Origin: Loktanella sp. Alg231-35
GTDB lineage: Bacteria > Pseudomonadota > Alphaproteobacteria > Rhodobacterales > Rhodobacteraceae
Direction: 5' to 3'
Assembly: GCF_900143545.1 (NCBI RefSeq)
Contig: NZ_FREV01000001.1
Coordinates: 62,001-126,000 of the forward strand
Length of the DNA stretch: 64,000 bases
Positions within the stretch are counted from its first letter, which is position 1, and the number at the start of each line of letters is the position of its first letter. Shown here one piece after another: positions 1-8,780 of the stretch. A model generated the notes under the pieces. It saw nothing but the letters and a program-made list of their open reading frames with translations, was not told where the DNA came from and made no database searches. The translations under genes and the position numbers were made by a program.

Positions 1-296
1 ATGCAACCGTCGCGATGTCCTATGAGGCACGGTTGCGCCCAGCAGATCAGCAATCACCCGACTGGATCGAAGCGCAATGGGCCAAGGCCGCACGCGGTAT
101 TGCTGCCGTGAACAGCCGCTGGATAAGCCATCTGTCGGGGCCGTTGAACATTGGTCAGATTGGGGTAGCCTGCGCACTGTCCTACATTGATCTGCGGCAT
201 AGCGAACGTGGCTGGCGGAACGGGAATGAGGCATTAGCCGCATGGCACGCAGAATTTTCTGCGCGCGACAGCATGGTCACGACAAGACCTGAATAA
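1..296 (+). CDS. Glutathione S-transferase family protein, C-terminal part (5' truncated by window edge)
   Basis: The reading frame is open from base 3 to the stop at 294-296, giving 97 residues. The start lies outside the window, so the ATG at base 15 is internal. The text (YEARLRPADQQSPDW, then an alpha-helical stretch with GPLNIGQIGVACALSYIDLRH and a final AAWHAEFSARDSM) resembles the helical C-terminal domain of bacterial glutathione S-transferases, where a conserved Asp follows the 'IGVACAL-YID' helix. The thioredoxin-fold N-terminal domain is not visible, so substrate and subclass cannot be given. It is convergent with the barrel protein that ends 5 bases downstream. Confidence 0.72.
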   Translation, partial: ATVAMSYEARLRPADQQSPDWIEAQWAKAARGIAAVNSRWISHLSGPLNIGQIGVACALSYIDLRHSERGWRNGNEALAAWHAEFSARDSMVTTRPE

Positions 297-301
297 CCGG
301 C

Positions 302-946
302 TTAGAAATTAAAGCTGACACCCACATTCAGGGCATTGGTGACAACATCTGCTTCCAGCGTACCGCCGGATTCCAGATCAGCCGTGTTTGACGAAAAGGT
401 GCCTTTGTATTCACCAAAGATCGACCATTGGTCATTGATCGGCATGGACGCACCGGCAATCCATGTCGCCGCAGGGCCGGTGATCTGGTAGCCGAACGTC
501 TCTGATGCGCCGTTGGTCAACTCAACATGCGGCAAGGATAAGCCAACACCGCCACCAACATAGGGGCTGAGGTTGCCAACAACAGGAGCCCAGCGCCGGT
601 AGGCATTGACGGTCAGGGTGTTCAAGCCGTCGGTCATTTCCAAAACATCATAGCCCGCCGGCAGCGAGTCGTCCGTCGGGTAGACTTTATTGTGGGCGAA
701 ATCCAATCCGTATCCGAACGTCGGGGTTTGCCACCGTGTGGCACGGATACCGTAATAGGGTGGCGCCTCGAACGACCGGCCTTCCCAATCAAGGGAAAAG
801 TCATCATCGCCGATATCAGGATCACGAATCGAAATGTCCGATGATGGGGCAGACTGGATGCCGCCATAGAAGCTCAGCTGCACCTCTGCAGGTGCAGTTG
901 CCGGAACAGCCAAAAGTGCCAAGCACAATGCAAGCGCGCGATTCAT
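302..946 (-). CDS. Outer-membrane beta-barrel protein (OmpW/OmpA-like porin family), function unknown
   Basis: 214 residues. A classical Sec signal peptide (MNRALALCLALLAVPATAPA) is followed by alternating short beta strands rich in Gly and aromatic residues, and the protein ends in GVSFNF with a terminal Phe, the usual outer-membrane insertion signal. Segments such as YVGGGVGLSLPHVEL and WSIFGEYKGTFSS are typical of 8-stranded barrels related to OmpW, OmpA and lipid A deacylase-like proteins. No active-site motif can be assigned, so the role is unknown. It is a single gene facing the glutathione S-transferase fragment, and its upstream side is the long gap before petA. Confidence 0.7.
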   Translation of the reverse strand: MNRALALCLALLAVPATAPAEVQLSFYGGIQSAPSSDISIRDPDIGDDDFSLDWEGRSFEAPPYYGIRATRWQTPTFGYGLDFAHNKVYPTDDSLPAGYDVLEMTDGLNTLTVNAYRRWAPVVGNLSPYVGGGVGLSLPHVELTNGASETFGYQITGPAATWIAGASMPINDQWSIFGEYKGTFSSNTADLESGGTLEADVVTNALNVGVSFNF

Positions 947-1152
947 CAGAGTTGTCGTCCAGTTGGAGTGGTATCAAAGCAATTAGAGCAACCGGTGGTA
1001 GTCTGACAACACAACATTAAGCGAGGATGAAGCGAGACACCGTGATTGTAGCGGCGCTGTCACAGCTTACGCGTGGAACTGGAATTTTTCCGCCTACCAT
1101 AGGCACTTATCGGCGGAAATTTGAACATCAGCGCGATCATCTCACTAACGCT

Positions 1153-1173
1153 TGGCGGCGAATCGGTCGCCAA
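1153..1173. promoter_or_regulatory. Candidate RegA/PrrA binding site upstream of petABC
   Basis: TTGGCG (1153-1158) and CGCCAA (1168-1173) form an inverted repeat. Inside it are GCGGC (1155-1159) and GTCGC (1166-1170), separated by six bases. This fits the GCGNC / GNCGC half-site pattern with variable spacing described for RegA/PrrA regulators of Rhodobacter. The bc1 operon is a known RegA target in that genus, and regA is encoded in this window at 31.1 kb. Binding here is inference only. Confidence 0.4.
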
Positions 1174-1307
1174 ATGTGCGCGGCAGATTTTTCCCCGCGG
1201 CAGCTGTTGAGTGTGGTTTGAGAACAATAAACTGACCTCGGGTGTTAAACTGCGCCAGATTGTCCGCTGGACGTTAATGGTTTTGGTGGATAAACAGCGG
1301 GAAATTT

Positions 1308-1328
1308 GGCCAAAAATGCGTTTTGGCC
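1308..1328. repeat. Inverted repeat in the petA leader/promoter region
   Basis: GGCCAAAA (1308-1315) and TTTTGGCC (1321-1328) are perfect 8-base arms around a 5-base centre, 53 bases before the petA start. It could be an operator or an mRNA hairpin. No T-run follows on the plus strand, so it is not an obvious terminator. Confidence 0.5.
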
Positions 1329-1380
1329 TAACTCTTTGAAGATGGCCCTAGGGCTTGTAACGGAATCGGAGATGTAACTC

Positions 1381-1938
1381 GTGTCACATGCAGATGATCA
1401 TCAGGGTACACGCCGCGACTTTCTGTACTACGCGACCGCTGGTGCGGGCGTTGTAATGACAGGCGCCGCGGTTTGGCCGCTGGTTAACCAGATGAACCCG
1501 TCGGCGGATGTTTTGGCGCTTGCCTCGATCCGCGTTGATATCAGCGCGGTTGAGCCGGGCACACAAATCACTGTGCTTTGGCAGGGCAAGCCCGTCTTTA
1601 TTCGGTCCCGCACCGAAGAAGAAATCGCAGAAGCCCGTGCAGTTGACGTTGCCGAGTTGCCTGATCGGGATGCCAACAACGCCAATCTGGGTGAGGTACC
1701 TGCAACCGACGAAAACCGTGCATTATCAGAAGATGGCACATGGCTGGTTCAGATGGGTGTCTGCACACACCTTGGCTGCGTGCCATTGGGCGACGCAGGC
1801 GACTTCCATGGCTGGTTCTGCCCGTGCCACGGTTCGCACTACGATACATCCGGTCGGATCCGCAAAGGCCCAGCGCCACGCAACCTGCCCGTCCCTGTCG
1901 CGTCCTTCGCGGACGAAACAACAATCCAACTGGGTTAA
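1381..1938 (+). CDS. petA: Ubiquinol-cytochrome c reductase iron-sulfur subunit (Rieske protein)
   Basis: 185 residues from a GTG start preceded by CGGAG at 1366-1370. The N-terminus has a Tat-type motif ([12 protein letters not shown]) running into one membrane anchor. The [2Fe-2S] cluster boxes are CTHLGC and CPCHGSHYD: by family knowledge Cys128/His130 and Cys147/His150 bind the cluster, and Cys133 pairs with Cys149 in a disulfide. It accepts an electron from ubiquinol at the Qo site and passes it to cytochrome c1. It is the first gene of petABC, 12 bases ahead of petB. Length and motifs are those of the alphaproteobacterial family. Confidence 0.97.
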   Translation: MSHADDHQGTRRDFLYYATAGAGVVMTGAAVWPLVNQMNPSADVLALASIRVDISAVEPGTQITVLWQGKPVFIRSRTEEEIAEARAVDVAELPDRDANNANLGEVPATDENRALSEDGTWLVQMGVCTHLGCVPLGDAGDFHGWFCPCHGSHYDTSGRIRKGPAPRNLPVPVASFADETTIQLG

Positions 1939-1950
1939 GGAGAGAAAGCC

Positions 1951-3300
1951 ATGGGCGGAATTCCCCACGACCATTACGAACCAAAGACCGGCGGCGAAAA
2001 GTGGCTCCATAGCCGCCTACCCATTGTTGGTTTGCTCTATGACACACTGATGATCCCCACACCCAAGAACCTGAACTGGATGTGGATTTGGGGTATCGTT
2101 CTGGTTTTCACACTCGTGCTGCAGATTGTCACCGGTATCGTGCTGGTGATGCACTATGTTCCGCACGTCGATATGGCGTTCCAATCGGTTGAGCACATCA
2201 TGCGCAACGTGAATGGCGGCCATATGATCCGCTATTTCCACATGAACGGTGCATCGCTGTTCTTTGTGGCAGTTTATGCGCACATCTTCCGCTCGCTCTA
2301 CTACGGTTCGTATAAATCACCGCGTGAGGTGACATGGATCGTCGGGATGCTGATGTATGTTCTGATGATGGGCACAGCCTTTATGGGTTACGTATTGCCT
2401 TGGGGTCAGATGTCGTTTCACGGTACAGCCGTGATCACCGGCCTGTTTGGCGCGATCCCGTTCATCGGTGAATCTGTGCAGATCTGGCTGTTGGGTACGC
2501 CTAACGGTTCTATCGCACAGCCTGCACTGAACCGCTTCTTCTCGTTGCACTATCTGCTGCCATTCATCCTTCTGGGTCTGACAATTGTTCACGTCTGGGC
2601 CTTCCACACGACAGGCAACAACAACCCAACAGGAGTTGAAGTGCGTCGTGGGTCGAAAGAAGAAGCAGCCAAGGATACGCTGCCGTTCTGGCCGTATTTC
2701 GTGATCAAGGATCTGTTTGCGCTGGCAATCATTCTGGCCGTCTTTGTGGCTGTTGTGGGCTTCATGCCGAACTATCTGGGCCACCCCGATAACTACATTC
2801 CTGCGAACCCGCTGGTCACACCGTCGCACATTGTGCCGGAATGGTACTTCCTGCCGTTCTACGCGATCCTGCGTGCCTTTGACCAAGAGGTTTGGCTGGT
2901 GATTGCAGTCAACTGGCTGACCTTCGGCATCGTCGACGCCAAATTCTTTGGTGTTGTGGCAATGTTCGGCGCGATCGTTGTGATGGCACTGGCACCTTGG
3001 CTGGATACATCCTCGGTCCGCTCTGGCCGCTACCGTCCGATGTTCAAGTGGTGGTTCTGGCTCTTCGCCGTGAACTTCATACTGCTGATGTGGGTTGGTG
3101 CCCGCCCGGCAGAAGGGATCTATCCCTACATTGCCTTGATCGGTGCGACCTACTGGTTTGCTTACTTCCTCGTCATCCTGCCACTGCTGGGCGTGATCGA
3201 GAAACCAACCACTCCACCCGCAACGATCGAAGAAGACTTCAACGCGCACTACGCGCCGAAAAGCGATGGCGCTAAGCCAGCCGCCAACCCGGCCGAGTGA
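1951..3300 (+). CDS. petB: Cytochrome b subunit of the bc1 complex
   Basis: 449 residues, multi-spanning. The start is ATG at 1951 with AAGGAGAG just upstream. The paired heme ligands lie in two helices: histidines in [25 protein letters not shown], read in parts, and in [15 protein letters not shown] followed by [10 protein letters not shown]. The Qo-site PEWY motif is present ([16 protein letters not shown]). The protein carries both b hemes and the Qo and Qi quinone sites. It ends with a short polar tail rich in Ala and Pro. Length matches Rhodobacter cytochrome b. The middle gene of petABC; petC follows 16 bases later. Confidence 0.98.
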   Translation: MGGIPHDHYEPKTGGEKWLHSRLPIVGLLYDTLMIPTPKNLNWMWIWGIVLVFTLVLQIVTGIVLVMHYVPHVDMAFQSVEHIMRNVNGGHMIRYFHMNGASLFFVAVYAHIFRSLYYGSYKSPREVTWIVGMLMYVLMMGTAFMGYVLPWGQMSFHGTAVITGLFGAIPFIGESVQIWLLGTPNGSIAQPALNRFFSLHYLLPFILLGLTIVHVWAFHTTGNNNPTGVEVRRGSKEEAAKDTLPFWPYFVIKDLFALAIILAVFVAVVGFMPNYLGHPDNYIPANPLVTPSHIVPEWYFLPFYAILRAFDQEVWLVIAVNWLTFGIVDAKFFGVVAMFGAIVVMALAPWLDTSSVRSGRYRPMFKWWFWLFAVNFILLMWVGARPAEGIYPYIALIGATYWFAYFLVILPLLGVIEKPTTPPATIEEDFNAHYAPKSDGAKPAANPAE

Positions 3301-3316
3301 GAGAGGACCAAGACTG

Positions 3317-4174
3317 ATGTTCCGTAAAATCACACTCACCGCCGCAACAGCGCTTGCCCTCATCGCAGGGCAGGCCATGGCCGCTGAAGTCGAGACAGAG
3401 ATCACAGACTATGCGTTCCCGTTTGAGGGGCCGTTTGGCAGCTATGATCAGATGCAGCTTCAGCGCGGTCTGCAAGTCTACACCGAGATCTGTGCGGCCT
3501 GTCACGGTCTTGAACTGGTGGCGTTCCGCAACCTGCATGACGAAGGCGGCCCACACCTGCCCGAAGATCAGGTGCGCGCATATGCAGAGTTCTATGAGGT
3601 TTTCGATCAATCGCTGTTTGACGGCGAAGGGGATTTCCGTCCTGCAACACAGGCGGATCACTTCCCTGGTTCCAGCCTGTCCAACGCACCCGACCTTAGC
3701 CTGATGGCAAAAGCTCGCGCTGGCTTCCATGGGCCTTACGGCACTGGCATCAGTCAGTTCGTCAATGGCATGGGTGGTGCGGAATACATCGCGTCGTTGC
3801 TCGCCGGCTACCACGAAGAGCCCGAATGCGCGCTGGAAGGCGAGCCAATGGACGGCTTCTACAACGTAGCCTTCGGCGCTGGTGGTTTTCCAGAAAGCTG
3901 CATCGACGATCACGGTCACCACATGGTACCAGGCAGCTGGATTTCCATGTCGCAGCCGCTTTGGGGTGATGACGTTGTCTACGAAGACGGCTCCTCAACC
4001 GAGATTGAAGCGGTCGCCCAAGACGTGGCAGCATTCCTGATGTGGACAGCCGAACCAAAGCTGGTTGCGCGCAAGCAGGCCGGTCTGACGGGTGTATTGT
4101 TCCTGATAGTCCTGTCGGTCCTGCTGTACCTGACCAACAAGCGTATCTGGGCGCCACATAAGAACAAAGAATAA
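3317..4174 (+). CDS. petC: Cytochrome c1
   Basis: 285 residues. I start it at ATG 3317 ([18 protein letters not shown]), not at an upstream in-frame ATG inside petB, because GAGAGGA lies at 3301-3306 and a clean Sec signal ending in AMA-AE follows. The heme attachment motif is CAACH in [19 protein letters not shown]-terminal membrane anchor ([16 protein letters not shown]) is followed by a positive tail. It takes electrons from the Rieske protein and gives them to cytochrome c2, a candidate for which is encoded at 13.6 kb. Last gene of petABC, followed by a strong terminator. Confidence 0.97.
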   Translation: MFRKITLTAATALALIAGQAMAAEVETEITDYAFPFEGPFGSYDQMQLQRGLQVYTEICAACHGLELVAFRNLHDEGGPHLPEDQVRAYAEFYEVFDQSLFDGEGDFRPATQADHFPGSSLSNAPDLSLMAKARAGFHGPYGTGISQFVNGMGGAEYIASLLAGYHEEPECALEGEPMDGFYNVAFGAGGFPESCIDDHGHHMVPGSWISMSQPLWGDDVVYEDGSSTEIEAVAQDVAAFLMWTAEPKLVARKQAGLTGVLFLIVLSVLLYLTNKRIWAPHKNKE

Positions 4175-4199
4175 GATCAACTGATCTGACAACGACAAA

Positions 4200-4224
4200 G
4201 GCCCGCCAGTTTGGCGGGCCTTTT
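4200..4224 (+). terminator. Rho-independent terminator of petABC
   Basis: GGCCCGCC (4200-4207) and GGCGGGCC (4213-4220) form a perfect 8-bp stem with loop AGTTT, followed by TTTT at 4221-4224. It lies 25 bases after the petC stop. Confidence 0.9.
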
Positions 4225-4231
4225 GCATTTC

Positions 4232-4257
4232 GTAAGGTGGATCTTGATCCACCTTAC
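4232..4257. repeat. 26-base palindromic element, copy 1 (holds the thiQ stop codon)
   Basis: Perfect palindrome: GTAAGGTGGATC, TT, GATCCACCTTAC. It sits between the convergent petC and thiQ genes, directly after the petABC terminator. Its right arm contains the thiQ stop codon (TAA, complement of 4254-4256). A near-identical copy lies at 8755-8780 and a shortened relative at 51494-51515. Confidence 0.85.
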
Positions 4258-4946
4258 CCCAAATAAGCGGCCAGTGCGGGCGGCGGATCGTCCAACAAGA
4301 CATCTGTCGCAACAGGCGCGCTCACCGCGCCGTCAGCAACCACCACCACCTGATCAGCAATGCGGCGCGCATCGACTGGATCATGGGTGACCATCACGAC
4401 GGTTTTGCCAGCGGCGATCAGCTTGGCTTTGACCAAATCCAGCATGTCATCCTTCAAAGCAGGACCCAATGCCGCAAAGGGTTCATCCAGTAATACAAGC
4501 GACCGCCCTGCGACCAGAACACGACCCAGCGCAACCCGGCTTTGCTGCCCTCCTGAAAGAGCACCAGGCTTGCGATCAGCGAAACCTGACAGCCCGACAG
4601 ACGCCAACGCCTCCGCAACGGTCGTTGATTGCTCTGACGACAGGCGCAAATCGGGCCGCAATCCCAACCCAATATTCTGCGCCGCCGACAAATGCGGAAA
4701 TAGGTTATTGTCCTGAAACAGCATGCTGATCGGGCGCACTCCGGGCTGCACATCGGTCAGGTGCTGCCCATCCCACATCACACGACCCCCATCGGGTGTC
4801 AGAAACCCTGCAATTGCAGACAGCAAGGTGGACTTTCCTGCACCGGATGGCCCCATCAGTGCGGTAACCTGACCCGCTGCTATCTCAATATCCGCGGCCA
4901 GAGCAAAACCGCCCATACGCAAAGACAAGTTTTCAAACGTCAGCAT
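4254..4946 (-). CDS. thiQ: Thiamine ABC transporter ATP-binding protein
   Basis: 230 residues. The start ATG at 4946 has GGAGG upstream (complement of about 4953-4957) and overlaps thiP by 14 bases; an upstream in-frame start would lie deeper in thiP. It has Walker A GPSGAGKST, the Q-loop FQDNNLFPHL, the signature LSGGQQSRVALGR and Walker B LVLLDEPFAALG. The Asn-Asn after the Q-loop Asp and the location downstream of thiB and thiP support the thiamine (or thiamine-phosphate) importer. Last gene of thiBPQ; its stop codon is inside a palindromic repeat. Confidence 0.93.
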   Translation of the reverse strand: MLTFENLSLRMGGFALAADIEIAAGQVTALMGPSGAGKSTLLSAIAGFLTPDGGRVMWDGQHLTDVQPGVRPISMLFQDNNLFPHLSAAQNIGLGLRPDLRLSSEQSTTVAEALASVGLSGFADRKPGALSGGQQSRVALGRVLVAGRSLVLLDEPFAALGPALKDDMLDLVKAKLIAAGKTVVMVTHDPVDARRIADQVVVVADGAVSAPVATDVLLDDPPPALAAYLG

Positions 4947-6462
4947 CAGCGCGCCCTCCTCGATCACAAAGCCAAAACAGGGCAAAGCTGATCACCAGCA
5001 AAACCAACCCCGCACTTGCCGCCGTTTGCATCTGATAGGCCCCCATCAAGCGGTACATGGCAAGCGGCAAGGTTTCCTCACCCTGCCCCGCAAACAAGGC
5101 GATGACACCCAGATCACCCATCGACAGGGCAGCGGCCAACCCGGTGGCAAAGCCCAAAGGGCGGCGCGCGCGGGACAGAACGATCAACCGGATAAAGGTC
5201 CAGCCGCGCAAATCCAGCGATGCCGCCAAGCGCCCGTAATCGGCCAGAACCTGTGCTATCGCCGGTGCGACACTGCGCAAGGCAAAGGGCAGCGCGAGGG
5301 TGGCATTGGCAAGCATGGTCACCAGCAAAGCCACATCAGAGGGGCGCACGAAAGGAAACACAATCAAGAACGCACCGGTGCCAACGACCAGACCAGATGC
5401 CGCCAGCGGCAAGACACCGATCACAGAGATCAGCGCACCTCCCCGCAGGGCCAGCGCCAGGGCCATGCTCACACAAAGAACCGCTGAACCGGTTGCGACC
5501 ACAACAGAGCGTCCAGCTGCTGCCCAAATGCTGTCAGGCAGATCAAACAATCCCGGAACGCCTCGGAATACGACCATTGCCAAGGGCAAAAGCAGGAACA
5601 GCGCCGCAAACAAGATCCAAAAAGCATCCACCGCAGGCCGGGCCGTATCCCACCGCTGCACCACACGGTCTAGTCCGGTGCCTACCTGATCACGTCCCGT
5701 CACACGCCACGCCAGAAACGCTGCACCCACGCACAGCCCAAACTGAATGCAGGCGAGCAACGCCGCCTTGCCGAGATCAAAGTCAAAGCGCAGCGCCTGA
5801 TAGATTGCCAGTTCAACCGTCGTTGCGCGTGGGCCGCCGCCCATGGTCAAGGCAACCGCAAAACTTGTCAGGCAAATCAGAAAGATGACCAGAAAGCTGC
5901 TGGGCACGACAGCCCGCAACATTGGCCATTCCAGCAGGCGACCAACGGGGGCATTCAACGATGCGGCCAGACGAAACCGCTCGGCCGGGATGGCAAGCCA
6001 ACCTTGCAGAAGAAAGCGGATCGCAAGCGGAAGATTGAAAAAGACATGGGCCAATACGACCCCATGCAGACCAAAAATCGAAATGGGCGGCAGGCCAATT
6101 CCCTGCAAAATCCCGTTTAGAACACCATCCCGTCCAAAGACCGCCAATAGCCCAAGAACGGCAACGATCACGGGTAACAAAAATGGAGCGCCCAGAAGGG
6201 TAATCAGCAACTGCCGCCCCGCAAACCGCCTGCGCGCCAAAGCTCGGGCTACGGGAATAGCAAGCGCAACGCTGATCGTCGCCGATAGCAAGGATTGCAG
6301 GATCGTAAAGTGGATCGCAGCCCAATCAGCCGGGGCCAATCCACTGCCCCATTCAGCACGCCAGGCAACTGCGCCCAGCGTGCCGAGGGTCAGCAAAAGC
6401 ACCAGCGCCGCCGCAGCGGCACCGGGCCAGCGCGCTGTTATTGCGACAGGGCTGTGCGCCAT
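4933..6462 (-). CDS. thiP: Thiamine ABC transporter permease
   Basis: 509 residues, the length expected for the duplicated ThiP permease, with about 12 hydrophobic segments. Two binding-protein-dependent permease cores are visible: one around EWPMLRAVVPSSFLVIFLICLTSFAVAL and one around GRLAASLDLRGWTFIRLIVL. It forms the membrane channel through which thiamine delivered by ThiB is imported, driven by ThiQ. It overlaps the end of thiB by 25 bases and the start of thiQ by 14, so the three are translationally coupled. Controlled by the TPP riboswitch upstream of thiB. Confidence 0.93.
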   Translation of the reverse strand: MAHSPVAITARWPGAAAAALVLLLTLGTLGAVAWRAEWGSGLAPADWAAIHFTILQSLLSATISVALAIPVARALARRRFAGRQLLITLLGAPFLLPVIVAVLGLLAVFGRDGVLNGILQGIGLPPISIFGLHGVVLAHVFFNLPLAIRFLLQGWLAIPAERFRLAASLNAPVGRLLEWPMLRAVVPSSFLVIFLICLTSFAVALTMGGGPRATTVELAIYQALRFDFDLGKAALLACIQFGLCVGAAFLAWRVTGRDQVGTGLDRVVQRWDTARPAVDAFWILFAALFLLLPLAMVVFRGVPGLFDLPDSIWAAAGRSVVVATGSAVLCVSMALALALRGGALISVIGVLPLAASGLVVGTGAFLIVFPFVRPSDVALLVTMLANATLALPFALRSVAPAIAQVLADYGRLAASLDLRGWTFIRLIVLSRARRPLGFATGLAAALSMGDLGVIALFAGQGEETLPLAMYRLMGAYQMQTAASAGLVLLVISFALFWLCDRGGRADADV

Positions 6463-7427
6463 TCTTCCAATGCCGCGTCGCGGGTGGCAGCGGCCTCTTC
6501 CGGCGACAGCAAAAGCGAGGTTTCCGGTGTCAGAAGTGTGTCAAACCCATCGGGCAAACCTGCCTCTGGTGTGGCCGCTGGATACATCCAGTTCGTTGTT
6601 GGAATGATGCTCTGGAACCCGTCGGACACCATAAAGGCCATGAATTGGTCGGCCAGTTCTGGCTGATCGGTGCCTGCCAGTTTGCCGGCGACCTCAACCT
6701 GCATGTAGTGGCCTTCGTCAAAGCCCCAAGCAACCTTGCTGTCGTCCTCTTCGGCGATCAGGTGATAGGCGGGCGATGTCGTGTAAGACAGCACTGCGTC
6801 AGCTTCACCCTCAAGGAACATGCCATAGGCCTCTGACCAGCCGGGGGTGACTGTGACGATGTTATCTGCCAAAGCGGCCCAAATCTCGGCTGCGTCATCG
6901 GGATGTGCAGCTTTGACCCACATCAACAGGCCCAGACCGGGGGTAGACGATCGTGGGTCTTGGATGACGATCTTGAGGTCACTGACCGCCAGATTGCGCA
7001 GGGACGTCGCCTGCTTTGCACCGGCGTTGCCAACAAAGGCAAAATAGCCCCAGTCGAAAGGCAGAAAATCCGCGTCAGCCCATGCAATCGGCAGGTCCAG
7101 TTCGGCGTCAACGCCATGTGGCGCGAAAAGACCAGTTTCACGCGCGGCGGCGGTCAGGTTGGTGTCCAACCCCAACACGACGTCAGCGTCAGTGCGTGGG
7201 CCTTCCAACTGCAAACGCGCCAGCAAGGCAGCACCGTCACCCGCGCCGACAAATTGCAGGTCGCAGGCACACTCTGCTTCAAAAGCAGTCTCTACCGCGG
7301 GGCCGGGGCCCCACTCGGTGACGAAGCTATCGTAGGTCATGACTTGCAGCACCGGGGTCTCGGCCAATGCGCCTGTGGCACAAAGGGCGAGTCCCGCGAC
7401 AACTGGCAGATAGGTGGTTGGTTTCAT
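6438..7427 (-). CDS. thiB: Thiamine-binding periplasmic protein
   Basis: 329 residues. ATG at 7427 is chosen because TTGGAGG lies about 8 bases before it; an in-frame TTG at 7439 lies upstream of that ribosome site. Signal peptide MKPTTYLPVVAGLALCATGALA. The mature part is a type 2 solute-binding protein with the TbpA/ThiB features VMTYDSFVTEWGPG, FEAECACDLQF, DVVLGLDTNL, PFDWGYFAFV and PRSSTPGLGLLMW. It captures thiamine in the periplasm and hands it to ThiPQ. First gene of the operon, 48 bases downstream of the TPP riboswitch. Confidence 0.94.
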   Translation of the reverse strand: MKPTTYLPVVAGLALCATGALAETPVLQVMTYDSFVTEWGPGPAVETAFEAECACDLQFVGAGDGAALLARLQLEGPRTDADVVLGLDTNLTAAARETGLFAPHGVDAELDLPIAWADADFLPFDWGYFAFVGNAGAKQATSLRNLAVSDLKIVIQDPRSSTPGLGLLMWVKAAHPDDAAEIWAALADNIVTVTPGWSEAYGMFLEGEADAVLSYTTSPAYHLIAEEDDSKVAWGFDEGHYMQVEVAGKLAGTDQPELADQFMAFMVSDGFQSIIPTTNWMYPAATPEAGLPDGFDTLLTPETSLLLSPEEAAATRDAALEEWRTALSQ

Positions 7428-7475
7428 CGTATCCTCCAAATGCGACGGGCGAACGGGGGATAGCGTGATTGCTAA

Positions 7476-7558
7476 ACCTTCCCTCCGCCGGTCTTAACCG
7501 GTTCAGGTTCAACGGGTCCGCGCTGTGCGCATCTCAGCCAAGGATTGGCCCCCCGAGG
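7476..7558 (-). promoter_or_regulatory. TPP (thi-box) riboswitch
   Basis: Read on the minus strand, the leader of thiB contains GGGGGGCC, then GGCTGAGATG, then ACCCGTTGAACCTGAACC, then a short stem and GGCGGAGGGAAG. The CTGAGA and ACC-TTGAACCTGA boxes with the closing GGAGGGAAG are the signature of the thiamine pyrophosphate riboswitch. It should lower thiBPQ expression when TPP is plentiful. No terminator hairpin with a U-run follows before the thiB ribosome site about 40 bases on, so control of translation start is more likely than attenuation. Confidence 0.95.
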
Positions 7559-7654
7559 TAGGGCCTAGCTATGCCGGATTGCATGACGGCGCAAGGGAAA
7601 GCACTTGAGCCTCATTGTCACCCCCGCTAGACCCAACCGGCAAAGGGGATTTCC

Positions 7655-8758
7655 ATGTCGATCAACAGTTTCGGTCATCTGTTCCGGTTCACCACTTGGG
7701 GCGAAAGCCACGGGCCCGCTTTGGGTGCCACGGTTGACGGCTGCCCGCCCGGCGTAGCGCTAGAAGCTGCGATGATCCAGCAATGGATGGATAAACGCCG
7801 TCCGGGTCTGAACAAGAACACCACCCAGCGCAACGAACCAGACGCAGTGCAAATTCTGTCAGGCGTGTTTGAAGGCAAAACCACAGGCACGCCAATCCAG
7901 TTGATGATCAAGAACACTGATCAGCGGTCCAAGGACTATGGCGATATCGCCAACACCTTCCGCCCCGGCCATGCAGACATTACCTATCACCAGAAATACG
8001 GGCTGCGTGATTATCGTGGTGGCGGGCGGTCTTCGGCGCGGGAAACGGCAGCGCGCGTAGCGGCCGGAGGCGTGGCGCGCGAAGCAATCAAGGTGATTGC
8101 ACCCAATGTGCAGATCAAAGGGTATATGACCCAGATGGGTGCCAAACAGATTGACCGCTCAAAAGTTGATTGGGCGCAGATCGATCAGAACGATTTCTTC
8201 TGCCCTGATGCAGAGGCCGCCGCAGAGTGGAACGACTATCTGGCATGGCTGCGCAAAGACGACCACAACTCTGTTGGGGCAATCATCGAAGTGGTGGCGC
8301 GTGGTGTTCCAGCAGGTATCGGCGCGCCCGTTTACGCCAAGTTAGACACTGATCTGGCTGCTGCGATGATGTCGATCAATGCCGTGAAGGGTGTTGAGAT
8401 CGGCGAAGGCATGGCTGCCGCCGCACTCACCGGTCGCGACAATGCCGATGAGATATTCATGGGCCAAGGCGGACCAGAGTATTCATCGAACCATGCCGGA
8501 GGCATCCTTGGCGGGATCAGCACCGGGCAGGACCTGGTCGTGCGATTTGCGGTGAAACCAACGTCGTCCATCCTATCCCCGCGCAAATCGATCCGCATGG
8601 ATGGGTCAGAAACCGAAGTGATCACCAAGGGTCGTCACGATCCTTGTGTCGGCATTCGGGCTGTTCCGGTAGGCGAGGCCATGATGGCCTGTGTCATTCT
8701 TGATCATCTGCTGCTGGACCGAGGACAAACTGGCGGGGTACGCGGTCCTATCGGGTAA
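7655..8758 (+). CDS. aroC: Chorismate synthase
   Basis: 367 residues. ATG at 7655 follows AAGGGGAT. It converts 5-enolpyruvylshikimate-3-phosphate to chorismate, the last shared step of aromatic amino acid synthesis, using reduced FMN. Signatures: [20 protein letters not shown] near the N-terminus, [20 protein letters not shown] then [17 protein letters not shown], and the C-terminal [17 protein letters not shown]. Length is normal. It is divergent from thiBPQ and convergent with the EamA transporter; its TAA stop at 8756-8758 lies inside a palindromic repeat. Confidence 0.97.
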   Translation: MSINSFGHLFRFTTWGESHGPALGATVDGCPPGVALEAAMIQQWMDKRRPGLNKNTTQRNEPDAVQILSGVFEGKTTGTPIQLMIKNTDQRSKDYGDIANTFRPGHADITYHQKYGLRDYRGGGRSSARETAARVAAGGVAREAIKVIAPNVQIKGYMTQMGAKQIDRSKVDWAQIDQNDFFCPDAEAAAEWNDYLAWLRKDDHNSVGAIIEVVARGVPAGIGAPVYAKLDTDLAAAMMSINAVKGVEIGEGMAAAALTGRDNADEIFMGQGGPEYSSNHAGGILGGISTGQDLVVRFAVKPTSSILSPRKSIRMDGSETEVITKGRHDPCVGIRAVPVGEAMMACVILDHLLLDRGQTGGVRGPIG

Positions 8759-8780
8759 GGTGGATCTTGATCCACCCTAC
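8755..8780. repeat. 26-base palindromic element, copy 2 (holds stop codons of both convergent genes)
   Basis: GTAAGGTGGATC, TT, GATCCACCCTAC: identical to the copy at 4232-4257 except one base, which leaves an A-C mismatch on the plus strand and a G-U pair on the minus strand. The aroC stop TAA (8756-8758) lies in the left arm and the EamA-transporter stop TAG (complement of 8777-8779) in the right arm. It is the whole space between the two genes, so it may also end both transcripts. Confidence 0.85.

Larger units (their letters stand above)
947..1380. other. 434-bp intergenic region between the divergent barrel gene and petA
   Basis: No credible gene. It must hold the promoters of both flanking genes. 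Two symmetric elements stand out and are listed separately: an imperfect palindrome at 1153-1173 that looks like a RegA/PrrA box, and an inverted repeat at 1308-1328 just before petA. A 64-codon open frame at 1027-1221 lacks a ribosome site and any recognisable family. Confidence 0.6.

Noticed and set aside
1027..1221. 64-codon plus-strand open frame upstream of petA
   Set aside because: No ribosome site, no family resemblance, and it overlaps the likely regulatory palindrome of petABC.
2317..3405. 362-codon minus-strand open frame inside petB and petC
   Set aside because: Antisense to well-supported genes; its peptide is rich in His, Gln and Arg with no fold, a usual shadow of GC-rich coding DNA.
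4232..8780. Palindromes as terminal repeats of an insertion sequence
   Set aside because: The 4.5 kb between them holds native thiamine and chorismate genes, no transposase and no target duplication; each copy is itself a full palindrome.
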